From: an uncultured Candidatus Actinomarina sp.
Lineage (GTDB): Bacteria; Actinomycetota; Acidimicrobiia; Actinomarinales; Actinomarinaceae
Assembly: GCA_902626065.1 (NCBI GenBank)
Contig: CACODT010000009.1
Coordinates: 1-41,181 of the forward strand
DNA length: 41,181 bases
Reading direction: 5' to 3'
Shown: positions 23,832-32,831 of the stretch, piece by piece
Position numbering within the stretch: position 1 is the first letter of the stretch
Layout of the letters: every line of letters starts with the position of its first letter
Program-made: the position numbers and the translations under genes
Notes under the pieces: model-generated
The model's database searches: none
What the model saw: the letters and a program-made list of their open reading frames with translations, nothing else
Told to the model about the DNA's origin: nothing

Positions 23832-24922
23832 ATTTTGTCTAATTTGTCTGGAACCTGATATTCAATTGCTCTTTTAATTGTGTCGGTTGCAGTTCCATCA
23901 AAATCTGGAAGTTTTGCATCTGATTTATTAATTGGAGTTACACGATCTCCCAATCGAACAACACATGCTCCCCATGCGAGGCCAGCACCCACGGCTGTAA
24001 ACACAGCAGTCTCTCCACCTTTTATCTCTCCTTCTTCCAGTGCATCTACAAATGCTGTCGGGATAGATGCTGCGGAAGTGTTTCCATATCGATGAACTTT
24101 CTTGATAGTTGTTGCATTCGGAAGTCCAAGTTTTTTCTCAAGAGCTTCAACTATTCTAATATTTGCTTGATGTGGAATAAAAATATCGATATCTTCTTTT
24201 TTAAGTCCTGATTTTGTGATAGCTTCAGCAGATGCTTGCGCCATGGCTCTCACTCCTGATTTAAATATTTCTTGTCCATCAAAAGTCCACTCAACTCTTG
24301 CTGCTTCATCGGTTTTGAATCTGTCCATTGCTGAGCCGAAATTTGGAATTTCAAGAATCTCTAAATTTTCAGAACTTAAACCGTTAGAGAAAGAATAAAT
24401 TTCACCATCCGATTCATTTTTGCTTTCTTCAATAACTACTGCACCTGCTCCATCACCAAAAAGTACCGCAGTATTTCTATCAGACCAATCAAGCAACCAA
24501 GTTATATGTTCAGCACCAATTACTAAAGCACGTTTGTAAAGATTGCTTTCTACAAATGCTTTTCCTTGTTCGAGTGCGTATAAAAAGCCTGCACATGCAG
24601 CATTTACATCATAGACCGAAGCATTTATTGCACCCAGTTTTTTTTGTACGTGAGCTGCTGCTGATGGAACAATACTATCAGGTGTACATGTTGCTAGGAT
24701 TACAACATCGATATCCTCAGGACTCAATCCGGCGCACGCAATTGCATGTTTGCCAGCAACTTCAGCCATATCTGAAGTGTTTACATGACTAAATCTTCGC
24801 TCTTTGACACCTGTTCTTTGCTGAATCCACTCATCGGAGGTATCAACAAATTTTGATAGGTCTTCATTAGTCATAATGTTATCGGGCGTACATTTACCCC
24901 AACCCGTGATCGCTGATTTCAA
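23828..24922 (-). CDS. fabH: 3-oxoacyl-[acyl-carrier-protein] synthase III
   Basis: 364 residues. Active-site residues are C110 (AACAGFLYAL), the His in PHQANIRI (about 254) and the Asn in YGNTSAAS (about 284). It starts chains by joining an acyl-CoA primer to malonyl-ACP. The protein is about 30-40 residues longer than usual: after the normal KAS III end (CVVRLGDR) a tail of about 38 polar residues follows. Its role is unknown. It starts 9 bases after fabD and overlaps fabG by 4. Confidence 0.95.
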   Translation of the reverse strand: MKSAITGWGKCTPDNIMTNEDLSKFVDTSDEWIQQRTGVKERRFSHVNTSDMAEVAGKHAIACAGLSPEDIDVVILATCTPDSIVPSAAAHVQKKLGAINASVYDVNAACAGFLYALEQGKAFVESNLYKRALVIGAEHITWLLDWSDRNTAVLFGDGAGAVVIEESKNESDGEIYSFSNGLSSENLEILEIPNFGSAMDRFKTDEAARVEWTFDGQEIFKSGVRAMAQASAEAITKSGLKKEDIDIFIPHQANIRIVEALEKKLGLPNATTIKKVHRYGNTSAASIPTAFVDALEEGEIKGGETAVFTAVGAGLAWGACVVRLGDRVTPINKSDAKLPDFDGTATDTIKRAIEYQVPDKLDKI

Positions 24923-24931
24923 AACTTCCCC

Positions 24932-25837
24932 TTAATTAGACGATTCTAAAGAGTTTATTACTTTTAAATCCTTATATGATATAGACTTTCTCACCATTCC
25001 AGCAGTTACATTTCCTGGTCCAATATGACACCATAAATCTGGATCAATATCTTCATTTAGATTTTGAATTTGCTGACTAAATAAGACAGAATTATCTATT
25101 TGATTTACTAAGTTTTCCTTTATGGAGGATATATCAACTTTTTTTGCGTCAACATTCATATAAACAGGTATTTTTCCCTCATAAATATCAATTTCATTTA
25201 AAACATCATGAAGCGGTTTTTTTGCTGGGCTTACTATTTCAGTATGAAATGCTCCCGCTACTTCCAATGGAATAACTCTTTTTGCACCAATTGCTTTAGG
25301 ATTTGACTTTAGATAATTTATATCGTCAATATATGAGCTAATAACAATTTGTGAGGGATCGTTGTAATTTGATATCCATATTTGAATTCCTTGATTATTC
25401 AATTTATTAATCTCTTCAATTGTGGTGTTTAAATCATTTGTTAAAACGGCTGCCATTGTTGTATTTGAGTTTTCTACTGCTTTCTGCATTTCCTCACCCC
25501 TTACAGCAATTACTTTCAATGCATCTTTAAAATCTAAATATCCAGATAAGCATAAAGCTGTGTACTCACCAAGTGAATGCCCAATAAGAGCAGCAGGATT
25601 ACCTAAATTGTTTATTGTTTCTATACCGTAACAATATGAGATTGAGAAGATATAAGGTTGTGCAATATTTGTTTTTTTAATGAGCTCGGGATCATCCGAA
25701 TTAATAATACTTTCTAAGCTCCATCCCAAAGATTCCTCAAAGGTGTTTTTTAATAAATTGCTATACTTCTCAAGCAGTTCATCTCCCATTCCTATTTCCT
25801 GAGAGCCTTGACCTGGAAACATTCCGACCCATTGCAT
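24932..25837 (-). CDS. fabD: Malonyl-CoA:ACP S-malonyltransferase
   Basis: 301 residues with FPGQGSQ at 7-13, nucleophile S88 in GHSLGEYTAL and H198 in GAFHTEIVSP, the standard MAT features. It loads malonyl groups from malonyl-CoA onto ACP. It lies 2 bases after acpS and 9 before fabH in one operon. The usual Gln-x-x-Ile/Val region near position 60 (AQPYIF) is present. Nothing abnormal. Confidence 0.95.
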   Translation of the reverse strand: MQWVGMFPGQGSQEIGMGDELLEKYSNLLKNTFEESLGWSLESIINSDDPELIKKTNIAQPYIFSISYCYGIETINNLGNPAALIGHSLGEYTALCLSGYLDFKDALKVIAVRGEEMQKAVENSNTTMAAVLTNDLNTTIEEINKLNNQGIQIWISNYNDPSQIVISSYIDDINYLKSNPKAIGAKRVIPLEVAGAFHTEIVSPAKKPLHDVLNEIDIYEGKIPVYMNVDAKKVDISSIKENLVNQIDNSVLFSQQIQNLNEDIDPDLWCHIGPGNVTAGMVRKSISYKDLKVINSLESSN

Positions 25838-25839
25838 GA

Positions 25840-26217
25840 TCAGTTATTCTTCTCCGAGATAGCAAAAGCAATTGCCATGTCATTTTCATGTGAAAGTGAG
25901 ATATGAATATTTGAGATATTATTTTCTTCCACAGCGACCAAAGCTCTACCAAATGTATTTATTGTTGGTTTACCACCACCAGTAATTTCTATATCTCTCC
26001 AACTGATTTCTCTCCAGCCTTTTCCCAAAGATTTCATAACGGCCTCTTTAGCTGCAAATCTTGCACCTAACCTTTTTGAAGAATCAGAGAATCTTTTTGC
26101 ATACTTAATTTCCTGTTCGGTAAAACATCTTTTTAAAAATTTAGCTTCAGATTTTTTTAAAAGTTTTCTAATCCTTTTCAAATCAACCTGGTCAACTCCA
26201 ATTCCATGAATGCTCAT
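25840..26217 (-). CDS. acpS: Holo-[acyl-carrier-protein] synthase
   Basis: 125 residues. GIGVDQVDLKRI (6-17) supplies the metal-binding Asp and RFAAKEAVMKSLG near 53-65 the second conserved motif of AcpS-type phosphopantetheinyl transferases; SLSHENDMAIAFA near 107-119 is the usual C-terminal motif. It transfers 4'-phosphopantetheine from CoA to ACP S39. Gaps of 2 bases on each side place it in the fab operon. Confidence 0.95.
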   Translation of the reverse strand: MSIHGIGVDQVDLKRIRKLLKKSEAKFLKRCFTEQEIKYAKRFSDSSKRLGARFAAKEAVMKSLGKGWREISWRDIEITGGGKPTINTFGRALVAVEENNISNIHISLSHENDMAIAFAISEKNN

Positions 26218-26219
26218 AT

Positions 26220-27908
26220 CTATCCTATTTCAACCAATATATCACCCTTGTTTACAGGATGACCTTTTTTAATATTGAATTCTTTAATAACTCCCCCTAT
26301 AGGTGCAGTTACAACATTCTCCATTTTCATAGCCTCTAAAACGAATAGAGAATCTCCTTTTTTTACCTTTTTACCCTTCTTTGTCATCGTATCTACAATT
26401 GTTCCTTGCATATCTGCTTTAATAATTCCAGGATTTCTTATATTCCCTGTTAAATCCATACCAATTTTTTTAGGTCTCTTAGGTGCTAGAGATTGACCAT
26501 CATTATCCTCTAAAGAAATATTGACCTTACTTGGCCGATCGCTTATAACTTCCTCCTCAGAAGTATCACTGATTTCAAAATTTTCTTCCAAAAATTTAAC
26601 ATGTATTTGGCTTTCTTTAAATTCTTTTGTAGATAACACCTGAGAGAGCAATGAAATTGTTGTTGGTATTCCACCAATTATGTATTCGTCGAGACACCTT
26701 TTTCCTTTTGAGATAGCTTCTTCTCTAGAAACTCCCCACACAATTAATTTTGAAATTAAATTGTCGTAAAAGTGTGATATTGATGTTCCAGTTTTTACCC
26801 ATCCATCAACCCTTACCCCATTTCCCATTGGTTCTCTATATTCCGTAATTGTTCCAGGAGTTGGTAAGAAGTTGTTAGTAGGGTCTTCAGCATTTATTCT
26901 AAATTCTATGCTGTGTCCTCTAGCTTCAGAAACAAAATCTTCCAAAGAATGACCGAGTGCTATTTTTATTTGTTCTTTTACTAAGTCAATTCCATATCTC
27001 ATCTCTGTAACTGTATGCTCAACCTGTAATCTTGTATTCATTTCTAAAAAATAAAAATTTTCATCATTGTCAGCCAAAAATTCTACTGTTCCTGCATTTA
27101 CATAATTAGATGATTCGGCAATCTTAAGAGTCGCTTTTTTTAATTCTTCTTTGCCAAATTCAGATAACCAAACAGGAGGACTTTCTTCTATTAATTTTTG
27201 GTTTCTTCTTTGTAATGAACAATCTCTTTCACCGAGATAAACATGATTTCCATATTTATCACTTAATACTTGGGTTTCCACATGTCTTGCTGGTTTAATG
27301 AATTTTTCAACATAAATTTGATCTGATCCAAAGTATGCTTCACTTTCACGTTTTACAATCTCATAATTTTCATTTAATTCTTTTTCATTGTTAACAATTC
27401 TTAAACCTTTGCCCCCACCTCCATGAGCAGCTTTTAGTGCAACTGGGTAACCAAAGTTACTGGCATCTTTTAATGCTTCTCTTTTTGTTCGGGATGGCTT
27501 TAATTGGCCTGGAACTGGCATCAATCCAGCCTTAGAAATTAATTTTCTTGATTCTATTTTGTCTCCCATCGATTTTATAGTTTCTGGGTTTGGCCCTATC
27601 CAAATTACATCTTTTTTTTGAACCGCTTTGGCAAAATCAGCATTTTCTGCCAAAAATCCATATCCTGGATGGACCATGTCTGCCTTTGTTTCAATAACCG
27701 CTTTCATTAAATTTTTTAAATTTCTATAGCTATCCGCAGGAAGTGACCCACCTAGATAAAATGATTCATCAGCTCGTTTTACATGTAATGAGTCACTGTC
27801 TATATCTGAATAAACTGCGATTGCGTGCATGTCCATCTCTTTTACTGATCTGATTATTCTTAGTGCAATTTCACCACGGTTAGCAATTAGTACTCTTTTT
27901 TTCGTCAT
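26220..27908 (-). CDS. Acyl-CoA carboxylase alpha subunit (biotin carboxylase + BCCP)
   Basis: 562 residues. The N-terminal 450 form biotin carboxylase: ANRGEIALRIIR (8-19), HPGYGFLAENADF near 80-92, the ATP-grasp glycine loop AHGGGGKGLR and EMNTRLQVEHTVTEM near 286-300. A linker of about 50 residues leads to a C-terminal biotinyl domain with K528 in EAMKMEN. This is the actinobacterial AccA3-type fusion. It carboxylates its own biotin with bicarbonate and ATP; the beta subunit encoded upstream then transfers the carboxyl to acetyl- or propionyl-CoA. Substrate cannot be fixed from sequence, but the fab context favours acetyl-CoA. It starts 6 bases after bioY. Confidence 0.95.
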   Translation of the reverse strand: MTKKRVLIANRGEIALRIIRSVKEMDMHAIAVYSDIDSDSLHVKRADESFYLGGSLPADSYRNLKNLMKAVIETKADMVHPGYGFLAENADFAKAVQKKDVIWIGPNPETIKSMGDKIESRKLISKAGLMPVPGQLKPSRTKREALKDASNFGYPVALKAAHGGGGKGLRIVNNEKELNENYEIVKRESEAYFGSDQIYVEKFIKPARHVETQVLSDKYGNHVYLGERDCSLQRRNQKLIEESPPVWLSEFGKEELKKATLKIAESSNYVNAGTVEFLADNDENFYFLEMNTRLQVEHTVTEMRYGIDLVKEQIKIALGHSLEDFVSEARGHSIEFRINAEDPTNNFLPTPGTITEYREPMGNGVRVDGWVKTGTSISHFYDNLISKLIVWGVSREEAISKGKRCLDEYIIGGIPTTISLLSQVLSTKEFKESQIHVKFLEENFEISDTSEEEVISDRPSKVNISLEDNDGQSLAPKRPKKIGMDLTGNIRNPGIIKADMQGTIVDTMTKKGKKVKKGDSLFVLEAMKMENVVTAPIGGVIKEFNIKKGHPVNKGDILVEIG

Positions 27909-27914
27909 AAAAAT

Positions 27915-28454
27915 TTATTTTAATTTTTGAGCAATTCCTATTGCCAAACTTGCTTTTATAAGATCACCTAATATGAATGGAACAACACCAATTCCAATTG
28001 CCTCAAATATGGTGACATTTAATGTAATCATTAAACCTAATACTCCGCAAATATATATTGCTAATGTTCCAGAGGCTATACCAAGTGTTGGTTTTTGTGA
28101 CATAGATCCAATTATTTGGGCTGCAATAAAGAATCCAATGATATAACCAATAGTTGGGCTTTTTAAAATGGCTAAACCTGCAACACTGCCTGAGAAAAAA
28201 GGAAAACCTGCAAGACCTGTAAATAAGTAGAAAAGCATGCTTAATGATCCAAACTTACTTCCAAGAAGTAAACCTGACAAAATTACTACGAATGTTTGTG
28301 CCGTTATTGGTACAGGAGTAAATGGAAGCTCAAATCTTATCTGTGCACTTAAAGCAGTTAATATCGCAAATCCGAATGAGAGGGATAAGTTTCTATACAA
28401 AGATCCTTTTTCAATCCAATCAATAGAAATATTCTTAGAGGGGAATGTTTCCAT
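27915..28454 (-). CDS. bioY: Biotin transporter BioY
   Basis: 179 residues, about six hydrophobic segments, with the BioY pattern: IRFELPFTPVPITAQTF near 42-58, the Gly-rich LSGLLLG near 62-68 and LFTGLAGFPFFSG near 77-89. It is the substrate-binding S component of the biotin ECF transporter; no EcfA/T genes are nearby, so it works alone or with shared modules. Its start overlaps the accD stop by 20 bases. Its place between the two carboxylase subunit genes couples biotin uptake to the enzymes that need it. Confidence 0.93.
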   Translation of the reverse strand: METFPSKNISIDWIEKGSLYRNLSLSFGFAILTALSAQIRFELPFTPVPITAQTFVVILSGLLLGSKFGSLSMLFYLFTGLAGFPFFSGSVAGLAILKSPTIGYIIGFFIAAQIIGSMSQKPTLGIASGTLAIYICGVLGLMITLNVTIFEAIGIGVVPFILGDLIKASLAIGIAQKLK

Positions 28455-29922
28455 GTTTATCTCCTACGTTTGTTTTATTTATCAGTTCTTTAAATGCCTC
28501 AATAACAATTTTTCTTGTTTCACTTGGTTTAATTATTTTATCTACTAATCCAAGTTTTGCGGCTATGTCAGGGTTACTGAATTTATCATTATATTCATCT
28601 ACAAATTTCTGTTTGAGTTCCTCACGATTATCAGAATCTTGTAATTCTTTTCTATGAATTACATCAACAGCACCTTCTGCACCCATAACAGCAATTTCTG
28701 CAGAGGGCCATGCAAAAAGTTTATCTGCTCCTAGGCCCATCGAATCCATAACAATGTATGCTCCCCCATATGCTTTACGTATCACTACGCAGACTCTAGG
28801 AACAGTAGCTTCTGAATAGGCATATAAAAGTTTTGCTCCACTTCTAATAATCCCTCCATGCTCTTGCTCAATACCTGGTAAGAACCCTGGTACATCAACT
28901 AAGGTTAAAAGTGGAATATTAAAAGAATCACAAAATCTTACAAATCTCGATGCTTTAATAGATGAATTTATATCCAAGACCCCTGCAAGTTCCATTGGTT
29001 GATTTGCAATTATGCCAACAGTGTTACCATTTATTCTCACAAATGAAGTAATAATATTTAATGCATAATTTGCATGAATTGGATACTGTTCTCCATCATC
29101 AACAATATTATTTATTACCTCGTTCATGTCGTATGGCTGGTTTCTATTTTCTGGAATTAAAGTTTCTAAAGAATCAACACTTCGTAACGCGTCATCTTCT
29201 GTAATAAAATTTGGAGGTTTCTGATCCGATGATTGAGGGAAGAAACTTAGCAGATACCTTACCTCTTCAAAAGCTTGCTCTTCTGTTTCACAAACTTGAT
29301 GACTTACACCTGATTGAGTTCCATGTGCCTCCACACCTCCAAGTTCCTCATAAGAAACATCTTCACCTGTAACTGTTTTAACAACATTAGGACCAGTTAC
29401 ATATAGCTGACCTATATCTTTCACTTGAAAAATAAAATCAGTTAATGCTGGGCTATAAACAGCACCACCAGCTGATGGGCCAACAATTATTGATATCTGT
29501 GGAATTTTTCCAGAGGCCTCAACATTTTTTTTGAATATTTGTGCATAACCATACAAAGATGATATTCCTTCTTGGATCCTTGCTCCTCCCGAATCTTTTA
29601 TTCCAATTATTGGTGCTTTTGCTTCAAGAGCTAAATCCATAATTCTTAGAATTTTTTTGGCTACTATCTCTCCAAGACTTCCACCCATAACAGAAAAATC
29701 CTCAGAAAAAACAAAAACTGGCCTTCCGTGTATTGTTCCAGAACCTGTAACTACTGCTTCACCATCAGGATTTTCTTCAGAAACGACATTTTCGTCAATC
29801 TCAGAAAAGGAACCTTCATCCAAAAGAAGATTAATCCTTTCATATGCAGTTAATTTACCTTTAGGATGCTGAATCTTTTTTGCTTTTTCATTACGTAAGT
29901 CAGCTAAATTTTCTTCCGACAT
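28435..29922 (-). CDS. Acyl-CoA carboxylase beta (carboxyltransferase) subunit
   Basis: 495 residues from ATG 29922; a longer frame to 29985 begins with an odd hydrophobic leader and would leave no room for promoters, so I reject it. Carboxyltransferase motifs: LTAYERINLLLDEGSF near 26-41, the oxyanion-forming DSGGARIQEG near 104-113 and PSAGGAVYSP near 149-158, then the second half with VPGFLPGIEQEHGGIIR and AYGGAYIVMDS. It is of the PccB/AccD5 type, accepting acetyl- and/or propionyl-CoA. It is the first gene of the minus-strand fatty acid operon. Confidence 0.93.
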   Translation of the reverse strand: MSEENLADLRNEKAKKIQHPKGKLTAYERINLLLDEGSFSEIDENVVSEENPDGEAVVTGSGTIHGRPVFVFSEDFSVMGGSLGEIVAKKILRIMDLALEAKAPIIGIKDSGGARIQEGISSLYGYAQIFKKNVEASGKIPQISIIVGPSAGGAVYSPALTDFIFQVKDIGQLYVTGPNVVKTVTGEDVSYEELGGVEAHGTQSGVSHQVCETEEQAFEEVRYLLSFFPQSSDQKPPNFITEDDALRSVDSLETLIPENRNQPYDMNEVINNIVDDGEQYPIHANYALNIITSFVRINGNTVGIIANQPMELAGVLDINSSIKASRFVRFCDSFNIPLLTLVDVPGFLPGIEQEHGGIIRSGAKLLYAYSEATVPRVCVVIRKAYGGAYIVMDSMGLGADKLFAWPSAEIAVMGAEGAVDVIHRKELQDSDNREELKQKFVDEYNDKFSNPDIAAKLGLVDKIIKPSETRKIVIEAFKELINKTNVGDKHGNIPL

Positions 29923-29946
29923 GCCCAACTTTCTTATTATTATTAA

Positions 29947-29975
29947 TCTATATATTTGACCTAAACATATGTAAA
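29947..29975 (-). promoter_or_regulatory. Candidate promoter of the accD-fabF operon
   Basis: On the minus strand TTTACA (29970-29975) and TATAGA (29947-29952) are separated by 17 bases, giving a start about 18 bases before ATG 29922. The match to -35/-10 consensus is 5/6 and 4/6. It lies in the 64-base gap shared with the divergent birA, so biotin-related genes may be regulated together. Confidence 0.4.
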
Positions 29976-29986
29976 GAAGTAACACT

Positions 29987-30643
29987 ATGAAGTCTATTTT
30001 TTTTGATGAAATTCCTAATACTCAGGATTATGCATTAAATGAATTTCAAGAAGAACCATTATTAATAGTAAGTAAAGCTCAGACTGCTGGTCGTGGTACT
30101 GATAAAAGCAAGTGGCAAAATGCTGATCAGAGCTTGGCTGCTTCACTGGTATTTCATAAAAAAATTGTTAATTTTACGAAAACACTTATTCCATTGCTGG
30201 CTGGTTACTCATTTCTTTCCGTACATGAAAATGAGTCTCTCTTATTAAAATGGCCAAACGACTTGATTCTTAATGATGAGAAAGTAGGAGGGGTTTTGGT
30301 TGAAGAAAATAAAGATTTGATATGTATAGGTTTAGGAATAAATTATTTTTGGAATCATCCATCTTTACCTGGAGCAGGAGCAATATATCAGCACAAGCAA
30401 GATTCTCGACAAATTTTTAATGATGCAGAGCAATGGGGAAGAAAAGTGTTGGATTTTATTGAAAACCAAGATTTCAACCTTCATAACTATAAATTAAAAC
30501 TAACCACTCTTGGAAAGCTTGTTGAATACCCTGAAGGAAGAGGTTGGGCAAAAGATATAAATGCTGATGGATCATTAATAGTGGAAACACCATCAGGCAA
30601 GTTATTAAATTTAACCTCTCCCTTAATAAGTGAAATAATATAG
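29987..30643 (+). CDS. birA: Biotin-[acetyl-CoA-carboxylase] ligase, catalytic domain only
   Basis: 218 residues. There is no N-terminal DNA-binding domain, so it is a monofunctional ligase and not a repressor. KWPNDLIL (88-95) carries the catalytic Lys and KVGGVLVEE (99-107) the strand after it. The biotinyl-AMP loop reads AGRGTDKSKW (34-43) where most BirA have GRGRxGRxW; position T38 corresponds to E. coli R118. It attaches biotin to the BCCP lysine of the carboxylase encoded on the other strand. It diverges from accD with 64 bases between. Confidence 0.92.
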   Translation: MKSIFFDEIPNTQDYALNEFQEEPLLIVSKAQTAGRGTDKSKWQNADQSLAASLVFHKKIVNFTKTLIPLLAGYSFLSVHENESLLLKWPNDLILNDEKVGGVLVEENKDLICIGLGINYFWNHPSLPGAGAIYQHKQDSRQIFNDAEQWGRKVLDFIENQDFNLHNYKLKLTTLGKLVEYPEGRGWAKDINADGSLIVETPSGKLLNLTSPLISEII

Positions 30644-30668
30644 TTATCATTAAATCTTAAGAGGTTAA

Positions 30669-32762
30669 ATGAAACAATTAGTCGTTGAAAAAAATAATCC
30701 CGAACCAATCTTGTGGGAAACTCCGATCCCAAAGCCTGGACCTGGAGAGATATTAATTAAAAATCATTATTCCGTTGTTTCAACTGGAACTGAAACAGCA
30801 ACAATTGAATCTGTAAATAAATCTGTAACTGATAAATTACAAAACTCATCAAACATTGAAAAAGGTCTTGAACTTCTTGAAAAAGAGGGAGTAAGGGCTG
30901 TCTGGAATGCCGTATTTCCCAAAAACATATTACCAATACAACTTGGTTATAGCTCATGTGGAAAAGTTGTAGAAATTGGAGAAAACGTTAAAAATTTTCA
31001 TATCGGCGATATGGTTGTTTCAAATGGTAGTCATGCCGAGTATGTTGTTGTAAATCAAAACTTATGTTCAAGGATCCCTGACAATACAAACCATAAGGAA
31101 GCAGCCTATACAGTCCTAGGAAGTATAGCTTTACATGGTATACGTTTATCTGAAACTTCACTAGGTTCAAGAATCGTAGTCGTAGGTTTGGGTATTGTGG
31201 GCCAACTTGTATGCAGGCTTGGAGAAGCACAAGGCTCAGAAGTTTTTGGTATTGATCCTGATGAGAGTAGAAGAAGAAATAGTAAAAATTTCTATTCTTC
31301 AATTGATGATCTACCAGTAGACGAAGTAGATTCTATAATCATCACAGCTGCTTCTGATAGCAATGAACCAATTGAGGCTGCAACAAAGATTGCAAGGAAT
31401 AAAGCCAAAATTGTCGTTGTGGGAGATATTCCTCTAAATATTTCACGAAATGAGTTTTACTATAAGGAGCTAGAGTTGGTGGTCTCAAAATCTTATGGAC
31501 CTGGAAGATATGATAAACAATATGAGGTTCTTGGAAATGATTATCCCATTGAGTATGTGAGATGGACTGAAAATAGAAATTTTGAAGCATTCTTAAAACT
31601 TTTATCACAGGGTCAGATCACTGTTGAAGATTTGATTTCTGAAGAAGTTGATTTTTCAGAATCTTCAGAGATATACAATTCATTCAATTCTGATGAAAAA
31701 CCTTTATCTGTTTTGCTTAGATATGATCTTAAATCTGAGCCAAAAATTCAATTTGAAAAAAATGATATTATTCCTGAAAACAATCAAAAAATTAAAATTG
31801 GGATTGTTGGTGCAGGTAATTTTGCTTCAACGACAGTTATTCCAATATTAAAGGAACTTCGAAGGTCTTGTCAGGTTCTAGGAGTTTCGTCATCTGGTGG
31901 ATTAAGTTCTGAGACACTTGCTAAAAATTTTAAAATTAAGAATAAGTATTCAACAGAAGAGGAAATATTTGATTCAGAAGAAATAGATGCTGTATTTATT
32001 CTCACACAACATTTCAATCATGCTGATTTAGTGATTAAGGGAATAAATTCAAACAAGGCCGTTTATGTTGAAAAACCATTAGCAATTGAAGTAGATTCAA
32101 TAACAAAAATTGAGGAAGCGATGTATAACGCTGAGGATCCAAAAATTTTTCTAGGGTTTAATAGAAGATTTAGCGAGGCGTCTTATTTTATAAAAGAAAA
32201 ATTGAACGATACACCTGCAAATGCAATAAATTTTAGGTTTAGTGTTCCAAAATTAGAAAAAGATCATTGGACTAATATAAAGGAAATTGGTGGTGGAAGA
32301 ATAGTTGGCGAAGCTATTCATGCAATAGATTTGGGTACATATTTTTTTGACTCTTTGCCACAAAGCATTTCTTCCCACAGTCCAATAAATAAAGAATCCG
32401 ATGAAGTTTATGACAATCAAGTTTTTATAAACATTAATTATGCAAATGGTTCACATGCTGCAATCCAATATTTTTCAGATACAAATAATAATTTATCTAA
32501 AGAGAGAATGGAGATCCATGGAAGTAACAATTCATTTATTGTTGAAGACTTTCGACTTATGAGATATTTAATCGGCTCAGATGATAAGAGTAAGGTATTT
32601 ACAGATGGAAAAGGTCATAAACAAGCTATTGAAACTTTTTTGCGATATGTCAAAAATGAAATACCAAATCCTTTTACATGGCTAGAACTTAAGTCTGTAT
32701 CATTAGCTGGTATATATGCTCAAAATTATTTAAACTCCGGATCCCAAAAAAGTATTTTTTAA
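30669..32762 (+). CDS. Bi-domain oxidoreductase (zinc-free ADH-like + Gfo/Idh/MocA)
   Basis: 697 residues. Residues 1-355 resemble medium-chain alcohol dehydrogenases (PKPGPGEILIKN near 21-32, STGTE near 38-42, GYSSCGKVVEIGENV near 94-108 and Rossmann VVGLGIVGQL near 171-180) but I see no full structural or catalytic zinc set. Residues 375-697 are a Gfo/Idh/MocA domain: IGIVGAGNFAS near 377-387 and VEKPLAI with E468-K469-P470. This fusion is known from sugar and cell-surface polysaccharide clusters. Here no such genes flank it. Substrate unknown, probably a sugar derivative. AAGAGG lies before the ATG. Confidence 0.85.
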   Translation: MKQLVVEKNNPEPILWETPIPKPGPGEILIKNHYSVVSTGTETATIESVNKSVTDKLQNSSNIEKGLELLEKEGVRAVWNAVFPKNILPIQLGYSSCGKVVEIGENVKNFHIGDMVVSNGSHAEYVVVNQNLCSRIPDNTNHKEAAYTVLGSIALHGIRLSETSLGSRIVVVGLGIVGQLVCRLGEAQGSEVFGIDPDESRRRNSKNFYSSIDDLPVDEVDSIIITAASDSNEPIEAATKIARNKAKIVVVGDIPLNISRNEFYYKELELVVSKSYGPGRYDKQYEVLGNDYPIEYVRWTENRNFEAFLKLLSQGQITVEDLISEEVDFSESSEIYNSFNSDEKPLSVLLRYDLKSEPKIQFEKNDIIPENNQKIKIGIVGAGNFASTTVIPILKELRRSCQVLGVSSSGGLSSETLAKNFKIKNKYSTEEEIFDSEEIDAVFILTQHFNHADLVIKGINSNKAVYVEKPLAIEVDSITKIEEAMYNAEDPKIFLGFNRRFSEASYFIKEKLNDTPANAINFRFSVPKLEKDHWTNIKEIGGGRIVGEAIHAIDLGTYFFDSLPQSISSHSPINKESDEVYDNQVFININYANGSHAAIQYFSDTNNNLSKERMEIHGSNNSFIVEDFRLMRYLIGSDDKSKVFTDGKGHKQAIETFLRYVKNEIPNPFTWLELKSVSLAGIYAQNYLNSGSQKSIF

Positions 32763-32831
32763 AATTAACAAACTAAAAAAATAATCACGTTACTGTTACT
32801 TTGTCGTAAAGATATTACAAAAAGGAAATAC

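Noticed and set aside
29956-29985. TTGACC ... TAACAC as a birA promoter
   Set aside because: Spacing would place the transcription start beyond the birA ATG.
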